From NCBI GenBank assembly GCA_026545225.1, contig CM048849.1, positions 45,470,336-45,534,335 on the forward strand: a DNA stretch of 64,000 nt, in the 5' to 3' direction. Below are positions 25,401 through 36,670 of the stretch, in pieces; the stretch's first letter is position 1, and each line of letters begins with the position of its first letter. A program made the translations under genes and the position numbers. The notes under the pieces are model-generated. The model ran no database searches. It was not told the origin of the DNA and worked only from the letters and a program-made list of their open reading frames with translations. Source of the DNA: Cornus controversa. Taxonomy: Eukaryota; Streptophyta; Magnoliopsida; Cornales; Cornaceae.

Positions 25401-27676
25401 AAGCATCATTATCATATGTGAACCTCAAATAACAATAGAAGACCTCTTCCTACAATAACACAAGTCAAATATTCCATTATAACACAAGTCAAATATTTCA
25501 TTTCTTGGAGCTTGATCTATTTACTACAAATAATCAATTCTCTGCAACACAAGTCAAATATTCCATTATAACAAATTCGGCTGCAACTGGACATAAATTT
25601 GATTTCTAGAACAACTTACGCAACTATCTTGATAGTGTCCAGCGAGCACCAACTGTGATATCATATCATTTAATTATGTTCACATCAAATCTGCCAATAC
25701 CAAGTCTCAAACTTTACCCAACAATATTAAAGGATGGGGAAGAGCTTGATATTGGAAGAAAAAGCCTGAAACTTTTGGGTATAGGTTATATCCCAGTTCT
25801 AAAGAAACTGATTCATTGAGAAATTAAATCATCTAACAGGATAAAAGTGCAGTTTCCAAGTCATTAATCAAAGGTGAAATTAAAAATATAAAATGCAACT
25901 GAAAGTCCAAATTGTAAAACTGAACAAGGAAAAAATATTAGAAGAGAAATAAAAAAAGAGGAAGATAGTTTTGACAAGAGTACCTTGTGTGGACAGAATC
26001 ACTTCTAGTCGAATCTCCATGGATGACCGCCCAACCCATGTAACAGCACCAACTATCTTCACATCAGTATCAACATGGATGGGTTTCTTGAGAACTATCT
26101 TGTCCACTGAAGCAGTGACCAGTAATAGGGGCCTTGTTGTACTATCCTCTTTTGAACAGTGCTGGTCCACAAAGGTTGAAACAAACAACATAAAGATAAT
26201 TGCTTTTAGTAGTTGGAGGAATATTTTAATTACATGGTCAACAGTTATCTGCCAAGATATGGTTGAGTCAGGGAAATATATTAAAACAAATAACCTTCCC
26301 TCTTAAGGCTTACTGATCAAAATAACAAGCAGATATAGAAATTTCATATAAGTAGGAGGAGATGTACAAGAAGAAGATATTCTAAGCACCACTTAGAAAC
26401 TTCATTACATAACTATAATATAAACTGAACATAAAAAGATGATGACACTTTTATGAAACAGTGTTATTAAATTCTTAATCAACACTAACAATGGCTGGCT
26501 TAAGGAAGCCGAACCGGCACTCAGGACAATAACAAGCAAACTGCAGAACTATTCAATCTCAATTGAAACCCATTTCATATAGTCCAGTTCCAGCACTATG
26601 AGTTCAAACTCAACAAACTTAAAAATGTGCACTGCAAATTAGATTATGAAACCCAAATTTCCATTAACCATAAGTTCCAAAAGTCCTTTTTCTGATAGAA
26701 ATAGTTTCATAAGCCTTATTACCTTGAAGGATATGGTTCCTGCAAGAGCATCAAGGTCCTCCATCAATTTCCCCATCCTGATCTCATTCCAGGGGTTCCT
26801 ATACTGCTCTCTAAGTATGTAATCAGATGAGAATTGGTAGTGAATACTAGTCCGGCTCTGAGACGGAGTTTTCGTGATCAATTCATTTGGTAAAGGAGCA
26901 TCACTTGGAACATCAGAAGGTCTTTCAAAAATGCTCGATCGTGCTTCCCATAGTGCATTTGTCACAGGTGAATGGTACATTCCTGGCCATAAACTGACTG
27001 GTTTCCGGATTGAAGAACCGGCATCAATTGGTGGAGAGCTTTCGGATGGTGAACTTACAGTGGAAACAACAGGGATTGTATTGGAAGGAGAGGAGTTACA
27101 TTCCATGGATTCCAATGGTTTGCCAAATGGGTCTGATTTTGTAGCTGAAAATGGCCTATTCCAAGTAAATCTGGGTAGAATTGGATCATAAAGGAGAGTT
27201 TTGATGATGGGTTTTGATCTCTTAAACGAATTAACCAAGTGGTTATTCATAGTTTCATTGGTCTGGTGCTTTGGAGAAAAGACATTAGCTTTAAAGTTGG
27301 TTTTGATGGCGGGTTTTGGTTGGTTAAATGAATCAGGCAAGTGGGTATTGCCAAAATCATTGTTTTGGGGCTTTGGAGAAGAGACTAGATCACAAAATGT
27401 GGTCTTGTTGATGGGTTTTGGTGAATTTTTCAAGTGCGTATTGAAGGGTTCATTGTTTTGAGGATTTACAGAGGTAGAAGGAAGAACATGGTTGGGACTA
27501 AGTTGGGGTTTTGGTGCTGATTGTGTTAGGGTTAGATCTAGCGTGAGAAAGTGAGAAGCAAGTGTACGAAGTGACGATGATGGTGGATTGGGGTTGGGTT
27601 TAGGATTGCTCAAAAAAACATTGGAAGAGGATGGTTTGAAGAGGTGGTGAGAAATTGGAGCTATTGGTGGTTTCAT
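19437..27676 (-). CDS. Acyl-CoA thioesterase, ACOT9-like (two hotdog domains)
   Basis: Expected to hydrolyse acyl-CoA to free acid and CoA, probably in mitochondria or plastids. Exons by GT-AG borders with continuous frame are 27676-26723, 26161-25984, 24370-23901, 20919-20791 and 19586-19437, giving 626 residues. The first hotdog spans the end of exon 1 and exon 2 ([20 protein letters not shown], then [19 protein letters not shown] and [14 protein letters not shown]). The second occupies exons 3-5, with its core [19 protein letters not shown] at about 491-509. A charged [12 protein letters not shown] linker lies between them. The first 230 or so residues are low-complexity, Pro/Asn/Ser/Lys-rich, with three imperfect repeats of about 36 residues (NTHL...KPIxKT...SPKxQNN). 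This makes the protein longer than the roughly 430-460 residues I expect for the family. Introns are long (up to about 3 kb at 20920-23900). A downstream start is possible. Confidence 0.88.
24903..25280. repeat. Intronic tandem duplication, about 190 bp unit
   Basis: Within the second thioesterase intron, two adjacent units share CTTCAGAAC, TTCAGTGA, TCTCAAAAA, ATTAAGTTCCC, CAGATTCCA/TAGATTCCA and ATTACTTCTGGTAATCTCA-type blocks in the same order. Divergence is moderate. Confidence 0.65.
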
Positions 27677-27984
27677 GGTTTAAAGGAGAAGGTGATTAAG
27701 AAACTCTGGTCATTGCTATCATGAAATTGGAAGTGTTTCAAAGGATTTTGATCCCTCGAAGAGTCGAAGGAGTAGTTTATTTGATGAAGAAGAAGCTATG
27801 GTTCTGTTTTAGTTAGTTCTGCCCTTCGATGTAGGTAGAGAGGTTATATGACTGAATCTTCCGCTTATCACACGCATCTTCGGCGCGTTATTCCATGTTT
27901 CCAAACAGAATATACAGTGTTTGTTTGATCACTCAAGTAATTATTTAATTTGAATAGTATTAAATACTTATCCAAATATAAACA
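27677..27984 (-). promoter_or_regulatory. Thioesterase promoter and 5' leader (probable)
   Basis: Directly upstream of the ATG. It is GC-richer near 27740-27890 (TTCGGCGCGTTATTCC), then AT-rich. No clear TATA box was assigned. Its distal part (27915-27980) also matches 35105-35165 (see the segmental duplication). Confidence 0.4.
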
Positions 27985-28548
27985 CTAGCAAATAAGCCCA
28001 TGCATCCTATTTTTCAATGCGCAAAAAAGCGATGTGTCATGACTCATGAGTATTCAAGCAAAAATCTTGTATATACAATATTTTTTAATTATTAAAAGAA
28101 ATAAAAAAAAAATTATAGTGGAGAAATATCCGAAACACAAACTAGGGTAAAAAAATAAAATTGTAGTGCTGAAATATCCGAAACACAAAATACGGATATT
28201 AAATTCATAAAATTACATTAATAAATTTAAAGAAGAATAGAAAAAAAAAGAAAAAGAGAGAAAAAATGTTATTGCATATGAAGATATTTTAAGAAGAGGA
28301 CAAATAAATAAATAAATAAAAGAAGAAGAAGAGAAATATGAGATAATTTTGAAGGGGGAAAAAAAATAAGAATTTGATTTAAGAAGAAAAATGCAAAACG
28401 TTTTAAAGAGAATAAAAAAAAAATTGAAGAAGAAGAAGAGTAAGAAAGAAAGAACAAGAAGAATTAGAGAGAATTTTCGAAAGGACAAATTTTAGGAGGG
28501 GGCATTTTCTAAAATTTAAAATATTATATGTGTAAAAGTAAAAAAAAA

Positions 28549-28605
<57 letters not shown>

Positions 28606-29257
28606 GGAGCCAGCCCGGGGCACGTGCCCCCCTTGAGCCTCAGTTGGCACCGTCCTTGCACTCACATATAGAAGAACCTCTTTGAACAAGTAACAAGTAT
28701 AGTAACTAATTCATGGTTGGATTGTTTGGTAACCAAAATTCGAAAATATTTTTTAAGTATATGATATAAAAAGGGTGAAATTTCATATATGAAACTAGAA
28801 CATTATGTATCAAGATGTCAAGAGTCGTCTTAGTGGAATAGTGGTGTTAAATATTATTGATAAAAAAATGAATAAAAATGCATGAAAATGTATATAAAAT
28901 AAAAATTTACACACAATTTTAATAGTAGTTATAAGTAGATGATTAAATATTTATTAAAATATAGATAAAAATTTAAAATAAAATGTAAATATGTGATTAA
29001 TTGGTGAAACAACAGTATTCAATTAATAAGAAATAACTAAAAATTTTATCAAAATAAAAATAAAGATTAGGGCAATAGAATTTAAAAGAGAGAAAATTTT
29101 AGTTTTTTTATTAAGAGGAAGATGTACAGTTCTCAAAAAATAAATATAACATTAATATTTGTGTATATATAAATTAAAATTTTATTTAAATACATAAAAT
29201 TGTATAAGAATGAATATAGAAAATAGAAATGGCTTCCACTTTTAATAGTAGCATATA
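27985..29257 (-). mobile_element. Non-autonomous Helitron (left member of cluster)
   Basis: On the minus strand the 3' terminus reads ATGCATGGGCTTATTTGCTAG followed by T (CTAG at 27985-27988). The 5' terminus aligns with the clear Helitron start at 33445, reading TATATGCTACTATTAAAAGT. About 560 bp of the 5' part is shared with 32880-33445. A long (TA)n tract (28553-28603) and a GC-rich patch GGGGCACGTGCCCC (28617-28630) lie inside. The frames at 28213-28488 are poly-Phe/Ser artefacts of an A/G-rich tract. Confidence 0.55.
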
Positions 29258-29280
29258 TCTATAGTACTATTAAAAATACA

Positions 29281-29775
29281 AAGGAATTTTTTATTTTTAA
29301 ATTAAAAAAATAGAATTACCCAAGCAAAACATTTTTCTTTTTTATTTTTAAATTAAAAAAATAGAATTACTTAAGCAAAACCCTTTCCCAAGCAAAACCT
29401 TTTCTTTTTATTTCTAAATTTAAAAAAAAAAAAAGAATTATAACCCCCAAAATCCTAAACACCTAAAATCACTTTTCCTCTTGACTACGGCTCTCCAAAA
29501 ATAATTTTTTTTTTTTTATTTTTCAATTAAAAAAATAGAATTATCCAAGCAAAACCCTTTCTTTTTATTTCTAAATTAAAAAAAAATAGAATTATAACCC
29601 GCAAAACCCTAAACACCTAAAATCACTCTTCCTCTCGACTACGGATCTCCAAAAATAGAATTACCCAAGCAAAACCCTTTCTTTTAATTTCTAAATTTAA
29701 AAAATAGAATTATAACCCGCAAAATCCTAAATACCTATAAAATCACTCTTCCTCTCGACTACGACTCTCCATTCT
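29281..29775. repeat. Tandem repeat, three degenerate units
   Basis: Units contain AATAGAATTACCCAAGCAAAA, TTTCTAAATTAAAAAA, AATTATAACCCGCAAAA and CTCTTCCTCTCGACTACG in constant order, repeated about three times with variable spacing. It lies near the 5' end of the Helitron at 29258-32069. A separate duplication of about 150 bp (GGCAAGACAATG...TTGCCCTCT) follows at 29960-30195. Confidence 0.65.
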
Positions 29776-30901
29776 TCCTCTCGGCTCTCATCAAAACGAC
29801 TCTCATCTTCCTTTCGACTTTCATCAACACGGCTCTCAGCTTCCTCTCAGATCTCATCAACAACCATTCAATTTGGTTTCGTCTCGACTTACATGTGAGT
29901 TCTTTTCTTTTTATCTTCTTAATGGTCATCTGATGAGTATGCAATGATTTTCAAAGTTGTTAAATTTGTGTTACTGCTTTTTACCCTCTATTTTTAGAAT
30001 TTTAAATTTGTGGCAAGACAATGGAGTTATATATAATATGCATCCAAGTTCTTATTCTTCTTCGTCCTTTTTTTTTCTTGTTCTTTTCAAAGTAGTTAAA
30101 TTTGTGTTATTACTTTTTGCCCTCTGTTTTTAAATTTTTGAATTTCTGGCAAGACAATGAAGTTATATAATATGCATCTCTTTGCCCTCTATTTTTGGAC
30201 CCCTGTTTTTGAAATACATGGAAGAAATTCACAAATGAGGCACTACTGTAACATTTGACTTTTGATGCAAATGCTAGAAGTTTTTGCTTTATAATAATTT
30301 TTGTTACAAATTACAATAATAATTAACATGTTACAAATTTAACATGGAAACTTAATAAAAATGCACAATTACATAATTTAACAAGTTTTTCTTAGATTAT
30401 TATGCATGATTAATAATTTAACAAGTTTTTAGTAGATAATATTATTATTGATAATAATCGAAATTTTTATTATGCACGATTAATAATTGTGCATTTTAGT
30501 GCATATTAATAATCAATAATAAATAATTTAATACAATTAATAATTTAGTAGTTACAAATTTAACAAGTTTTTTTTAAAGATTATTATCAATAATAATATT
30601 ATTTACATTACAAATTAACATGAAAGTTGAAAGAGTCAAAGCATTATTATATTGGTTGGTTATTTATTTCTTCTTACTTGCAGTAGGTTTTAATTATTTA
30701 TTTTACTTAAAGAATATCATGACTAGTAAGACATGGTTGGTGGAAGCTAATTCACTATTAATAGTTAAAAAATCAAACAGAAAATAAACAAAAATTATAA
30801 CTTTCTTTTTTCATGAAACCCATAAGGTCTAATTAATGATTGTGTGTGTGTATTTGTACATATCAACAACATATTGTTTTAATAATTTATTATGCTTTGA
30901 C

Positions 30902-31800
30902 ATGTTTGAAAAAAACATAAATGATAAAGACATAGATGCTCTCATTTCAAGCTCAAAATATCAATTATTCAAAGAGGCTGAAATTTTTTCACTTAAAGAC
31001 ATAATTGAAAAATCCGCAATGGCGTTCAAGGTATTAAATTATTATTGTTTTTTATATATTCATTTAATTTTTCTATATTATATCACATGATTATAATTAA
31101 TTTATGTTAAAAAAATATATTTTGTCATTCAATTTGCAGAAAACACATTACTTTTTTGAAGCAAGAATTATAGAGATTAAAAATGCATCCAAACCATGGT
31201 ACAATGCATCTAAGTAATGCAAGAAGAAAGTTAAAGTATGAAAGGATGAACTTAATTGTACTAATTGCAAAACAAAAGATGCTAAATGTTTTCAAATGTA
31301 TCATTATATCTTTAAACATTTTATTTTTTTATAAAAAAAAATTACAATATGACAAATATGTCATTCTTTATTATTATGTATCAATGAAGTATACTCATTT
31401 ATGATGCAATTTTGAGTCAAAGATATAACAAATAATCATATCTAACAATATTTGACGATTCTCAATCATTAATAAATTGTTCACTAGATGAGCTAATACA
31501 GTTAAAAAGTCAAGTAATATTTTTTCCCTCACTCATAAAATTTATGGGTAAAACAATTCATTTGAAATGTATCAATATTACTAAAATAAATTTGTTCTTT
31601 TTGTATGATGAAGAAATGAATGAATTTTACAACAAAGTGACAAGTTGTAAAGGAAAATCATTTTTTTTATGATCAAGATAGACAACAGTAAAAATGACGT
31701 AGTCAAAAATAATTTTGTGATGGTAGCTATCAAAGAAGTTTTACTTAAGAATGATTTGTTTGAAGAAGAACTCAGAAATATAAAAAGAATAAAATGTTAG
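30902..31800 (+). pseudogene. RPA70-like (DNA-binding domain C) pseudogene
   Basis: Translation of 30902-31030 joined across a GT-AG intron (31031-31139) to 31140 onward gives FSLKDIIEKSAMAFK, then FFEARIIEIKNASKPWYNAS, CKKKVKV and CTNCKTKDAKCFQMYHY, followed further on by LTIFDDSQSLINCSLDELIQ. This matches the layout of the RPA large-subunit C-terminal OB fold: W-Y-x-A, then C-x-K-K-V, a C-x-x-C zinc ribbon, then an aromatic strand and the D-x-(S/G) turn. There are in-frame stops (one just before CKKKV, another shortly after) and further frame loss downstream, so it is dead. RPA normally binds single-stranded DNA. Its presence inside Helitron termini and on the same strand suggests a transposon-carried copy rather than a resident gene. 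Confidence 0.65.
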
Positions 31801-32069
31801 AGAATTTTCAAAAGAATAGTAATAGATTGTTTAAGATTTATTAGAATTATACCTTTTGATTTTATACTTGATTCCTTTCATGTGAATAATAGTTAACTTC
31901 TAGATTTATTTTTTTCAACAAGTGAGTTTATATTACCAATGTTACAGAATGGAAATAATTTTTGAAGTTTTAATTAATGTGTTTGGATATATTATAATAG
32001 TTTTGAATATTTTGAGTGTTATAATAAAATTTTAATTTATTTTTTATCCACGAATGTGATTTAAACTAG

Positions 32070-32100
<31 letters not shown>

Positions 32101-32112
32101 ATGTAATTGAGG

Positions 32113-32204
32113 CTAGTGTATGTCCGTGCCTACGATATTATCGTGCACTCGTCACTGTGATCATTAGATGAAATGATTGTAGACCATTGATAGCCTCTGA
32201 CATT

Positions 32205-32239
<35 letters not shown>

Positions 32240-33445
32240 TGTTTTCGATTCAGCTTCTTTTTCTGCATTACCAGTCTATATCTTGCTCGATATTTCAAAT
32301 GAGCTACAGTCAATTTGAAGCTCAAATCATATCAATCACATGCCAATCTTGCCCCATAATGGCACCAACCCAATGCTGGGCAGACAAAAACTAAGGCAAC
32401 TAATGCCCACAATTGAACAATGTGAGGTCAGAGGTGGGTACGCTATCACTTGTTGGTTTGTCTTTCATCCATTTTTCTGTAGTAAACAAGATGTGATACA
32501 GTGATTGTTTAAAAATATTTACGGAAAAACAAATGCATGTGATTATAAATATTATTTGGTCTATTTTTCCCAATATTCACACAGGGGAGAAGATATTATC
32601 ACGAATCGGACGAATCGCAATACTATATGTACAATATGCACGGTAAAGTTTACAACGCATGTTGCACACTCATAATTATGATTGTCGGACACACGGCGTA
32701 TACCGGACACACACAATATTTTAGTGTACAAAACTTTAGTCATTACAAAATTGGGAGAGAATCAGACGTACGTAATCTTACATTCTTTTTAATTAATTAT
32801 CATTGTAGAACTGTACGAGTTGAAATAATCAATTGATTTTGTAACCTTCAAACAAAGTATAACTAACCAAAATCCAAAAACCCTTCCAAGTATATGACAT
32901 AAGAAATGTGAAAGTTTCGTAAATGAAACTAAAGCATTTTTGTATCATCTTAGTGGGAGTTTCTAGATGTCTAATAGTCATTTTAGTGGAATAGTGTTAT
33001 TAAATGTTTTTGATAAAAAAAAATGTATAAAAAATTAATAAATATAAAAATTTACACACTTTTAAAAGTAGTTATTGGTAGTTGATTAATTATTTATTAA
33101 AATATACATAAAAATTTAAAATAAAATGTAAATATGTGAATAATTGGTGATATTGGATACAAAAAGAGTTGAAAACGTTAGTAATATCAATAGTCTTCTA
33201 TTAATAAGAAATAAATAATAATTTTATCAAAATGCAAATATATATTAGACCAATAGAATTTTAGCAAATTGCAAATATATATTAGACCAACAAATAATAA
33301 TTTAAATTTTTTTAGGAATAAGATGTACAATTCTCAAAGAATAAATAAAATATTAATATATGTGTATATATAAATTAGATTTTTTTAAAATAAAAAAATT
33401 GATATAAAAAATAAAAATGGCTTAAACTTTTAATGGTAGTATAGA
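32113..33445 (-). mobile_element. Non-autonomous Helitron (right member of cluster)
   Basis: On the minus strand it starts TCTATACTACCATTAAAAGT at 33445, preceded by A, and ends GGCACGGACATACACTAG at 32113. The last 80 bases match the Helitron 3' ends in the 53050-53615 array (GAGTGCA, GATA, TCGTAG, CACTAG in order). The 5' 560 bp is shared with 28690-29257. (TA)n and (GA)n tracts are present at 32210-32240. No coding region. Confidence 0.6.
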
Positions 33446-34195
33446 TATAAATAGCTAGATATAGATATGTATTTTGTAATGTTAAATATTATTAACAACA
33501 ACAACAATTGAAGTCTTTTTTCCACCTAGGTTAAAAATAAATAGTAATAATCTTTGTGAATTGTTAATTTGGCAAAAACCTCTTGAATTGTTTTGGCCTT
33601 TGTTACAATTAATCCTTTAAGGTCAGCTTGCCGTTAAAAAATTGAATGGTCATACGTAAAAAAAAAATGCCCTAATTTTTACAAACGAAGTAAAATATTT
33701 GTAAGAAGACTTCAAATGTGGGGCTATTGAAGTGATTTACTAGCACCACATTTTTCATTTGTCGATAGACAAATATGTCCCTACATTATCACCACAAGTC
33801 TTTTAAAAAGTTGATTAATTTGTCATTACATTATCAGAAAAGTCCATTTTACAATTTTGTGTTGTAATTTCCTTCTTGGTTTGCTTCTCTATGGTCACGG
33901 TGCATTTATATGGTTCTCATTAAGCTAATAAAGCAACCACTAATCTTAATTACAATTTAATAAAGTTTAATTGGTTGAAAAATCAAGGCACCCACTTCAT
34001 ATTTAATCCTAATTTTGCTAATCTTAATTACAATTTAATAAAGTTTAATTGGCTGAAAAATCAAGACACCCACTTCATATTTAATCCTATTTTTTTGATT
34101 TAGCGTTTTAGGAGGTAATGCATTATATTTTAAGTCAAGAAGAAGAGCTAAATTCGGCCACTTTGCTCTCAAATTAGACTTGGTTAAGATTTACG
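33446..34195. repeat. Segmental duplication, copy 1 (right part)
   Basis: AATGTTAAATATTATTAACAACAA at 33476 and TTTGATTTAGCGTTTTAGGAGG at about 34098 recur in the same order at about 35182 and 36002. The left part of this copy is 27915-27980, split off by the Helitron block. No gene is present. A GGCAAAAACCTC motif at 33571 looks like an isolated MULE-MITE end. Confidence 0.6.
33941..34095. repeat. Tandem duplication, 78 bp unit
   Basis: Two adjacent near-identical copies of TAATCTTAATTACAATTTAA...CACCCACTTCATATTTAATCC. They differ by GGTTG/GGCTG and AAGGC/AAGAC, so the event is recent. Confidence 0.85.
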
Positions 34196-34822
34196 ATAAA
34201 GAGACGCCGAATTCAACTGTTTCTAAAAGTATTTATGAAAGTCGAACAACAACAACATTACTGTAATGTCATATGGTGGGGGCACCACGTTACTCACATA
34301 AATGTCGTTTGAGACTGTGGAATTCAAAGAACAAATCATTATCCTTCTTGCAGTAATATCTTCAAGGCAACTTTAAATATATATTTTCAATATATATTTT
34401 CACAGAACTGCATGTTAACTTTGGTAAATCTAGAATCTTCTTTAATCCAAATACAAAATTCAGGTTAGACTCAAGTCAAGAGTCAAGACAGTTTGCATTT
34501 TCAAGATGTGTTTGCACCAAAATTTGGATTTTTCAGAATTCGACAACATGAAAAGAGCTTCAAAGAAAAATCCAAAACTTAATTAATAGAAAAGACCACA
34601 GCCAACTTGGATGGGCGCAGTTGTAATTTTCCAAAAAAAAAAAAAATTGTATTGTCTTTATTTCTTTTCCCCCAAAACAGTACCAAAAGTTATATTGTCA
34701 TGTATATGAATGTGAAAAGGAGGGCTTAAGTCCTTTTCTTCCTTCAATACATCAAAGAAAGCTAGCTGAAAATTAGTGATGACAATGGCCTTTCACAAGT
34801 GAGCATGTCCTTAGCCACAATT
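34196..34822. other. Spacer without a gene
   Basis: AT-rich spacer with no credible frame or recognised repeat, apart from a duplicated TATATATTTTCA motif near 34378-34400. Confidence 0.5.
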
Positions 34823-34975
34823 TATACGTTACAATTATTATACCATCTCATTGGTACAACGAGTTAATAGAAACACATCACATGTTAGTTTTATAGTAAA
34901 TATGTCAGGCCATGTTGCTTTTGTGTTTCTATTAATTTGTTATGTCAATGACGTGGTATAATAATTGTAACGTAT
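34823..34975. mobile_element. Foldback MITE, about 153 bp
   Basis: TATACGTTACAATTATTATA at the left is mirrored by TATAATAATTGTAACGTATA at the right, and the pairing continues inward (GAGTTAATAGAAACACA against TGTGTTTCTATTAATTTG). Arms are about 55-60 bp, so nearly the whole element folds into one hairpin. Confidence 0.8.
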
Positions 34976-35104
34976 AACTTCATGTTTACGTGAAAAATAA
35001 ATTGAATTTTTGCAATTATAACTAGACTGTGTTTGGATAAGTGATTATATATGTCAAAAGCACGCGCCAATTCCACCTAATTTTTTATACGTAGTCATTG
35101 CTAT

Positions 35105-36085
35105 TACTGTATTTGTTTGATAACTCAAGTAATTATGTAATTTGAATATATTAAATAATTATCCATTTATATGCATATGCATTTCATAATGTTAAATTTT
35201 ATTAACAACAATCAAGTGTTGAAAAAATAAAAATAATCTTTGAGATAGAATCTCTCTAAGCTAATATATATATATATATATATATATATAATTCTAGTTT
35301 TTTAGTACACGATTTGGCACAGAATCTCCCTAAGCTATCACGATTATGGTTAAAAGATGAATGAAATGGTAGTCATGAATATCATTATGAGAAACCACAA
35401 TGGCCATCTCCTCAAATCAATGGGCCTAGTTTTCCATAATGTTGCTTCAGCAAATACAGCAGAAGCTCTTACTCTCCGACAATCCATCCAACTCTGCCTT
35501 CATTGGGGATTATCCAAAGTAATTTTTGAAGGCGACTGTCAAACCCTTATGACTGAAGAGTCTATAGTGCCGGTCATTATTGATATACAGAATCTTCTCT
35601 TACTTGAATCTGAGTTTTCTCTCTATTGGATACCAAGATCGGCAAATAGAACAGCTCATGATGCTAGTAGAATCGCTTGTAGAAGCGAGTGTTCAGACCC
35701 ATCTTTTGATCTGGGCCCTTCTCTTCCCTCTTGTGTGAGGGTTTCTCTCTTCATTGATTCTTGTTTTATTTCCTAGTTGTTTGTATTTGCTTTGCCAAAA
35801 AAAAAATAAAAAATTACCTGCAATCGGTTTTGTGTGTACCAGTAGTTTTTAACACAAGAATGAGTGGGTCCCTCTTTTTTTAAATATGTTGCATACGTGG
35901 CATAGTTGCAAAAAGAATTAACAAATTGTCTAATTAATTGACAAATTAGTAATTTGCTATTGCATAATGGCAAACTAATGTGATGCATTATATTAAGACT
36001 TTGATTTAGCATTTTAGGAGGCAATGCATTATATTCACTCCGAAATACGAGCTAAACTTAGTCACTTTCTTCTCAAATCAGACTT
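35105..36085. repeat. Segmental duplication, copy 2
   Basis: TTTGTTTGATAACTCAAGTAATTAT onward matches 27919 onward, then CATAATGTTAAATTTTATTAAC matches 33473 onward, and TTTGATTTAGCATTTTAGGAGG matches 34098 onward. This copy has no Helitron block between its first two parts but holds a LINE fragment (35340-35813) later. Confidence 0.6.
35340..35813 (+). mobile_element. LINE 3' fragment with RNase H-like domain
   Basis: The open frame at 35357-35776 reads AEALTLRQSIQLCLHWGLSK, VIFEGDCQTLM and WIPRSANRTAHDASRIA, the RNase H-like (RVT_3) domain found at the C-terminus of plant L1-type LINEs. An A-rich tail (35797-35813) follows the frame by about 20 bases, as at a LINE 3' end. Reverse transcriptase and endonuclease are absent, as in usual 5' truncation. 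AGAATCTCTCTAAGCTA and AGAATCTCCCTAAGCTA stand at 35247 and 35321, but their relation to the insertion is unclear. A solitary host RNase H-like gene is the less likely alternative. Confidence 0.7.
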
Positions 36086-36670
36086 ACGTGCTGTTTGATA
36101 AAACTAAAAATTAAACACCGAAAATTTTAATTATTGAATTTCATCCGTTGAAATTTTAAGTGTTGAATGTATTGATATGAAAATATATTTGATAATGTCT
36201 TAATTTTAAGCACTGAATTCATTAAAATTATTTGCTAAATACAAAAGCTGAAATCTAAATGGTGTACAAATTACATTTTTGTCCTCAATATATTATAATC
36301 ATAATATTTTTATATTTATAATATAAAAGCATATAAAACAACCAATTTCATTAAAAAATATATATCAATTTAATAATTAATATTAAATTGGTGTCATTTC
36401 AATTTTAAGTTGACAAACATATGGATTTAGTTTCAGTGGTTATATTTGAAGATATCTTCTTGTCTTTTAATTTAGTTTTTTGCAGCTTGAGGACCAAAAA
36501 GGATGATGTGGTTTGGGACATATGGCCACATTGGTTGATTTTGATTTTGGATGCCCAGTGTTCTTGTTTTTAATTTTTATTAGTTTGTCAAGTTTAAAAA
36601 ATATATAATAAGCTTATTTTGTCTTTTTTACTGTTTTTTTTTTTTTTGGGACTTTCATATTTAACACGTG

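Larger units (their letters stand above)
29258..32069 (+). mobile_element. Helitron carrying a decayed RPA-like gene, 2.8 kb
   Basis: It begins TCTATAGTACTATTAAAAAT right after an A and ends GTGATTTAAACTAG right before a T, with a weak CAC...GTG stem about 10 bases ahead of CTAG. These are the termini and A/T insertion site of plant Helitrons. It abuts the 5' end of the minus-strand Helitron at 29257 head to head. An RPA70-like pseudogene (30902-31800) lies inside on the same strand, a common Helitron passenger. No Rep/helicase was seen, so it is non-autonomous. Confidence 0.6.

Noticed and set aside
28617-28680. GC-rich patch with GGGGCACGTGCCCC as a regulatory palindrome (G-box-like)
   Set aside because: It stands inside a non-autonomous Helitron next to a (TA)n run, with no gene nearby in the right place. 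More likely transposon sequence.
30836-31404. RPA-like segment as an active small gene
   Set aside because: In-frame stops interrupt the zinc-ribbon region and the frame is lost downstream, so it was called a pseudogene.
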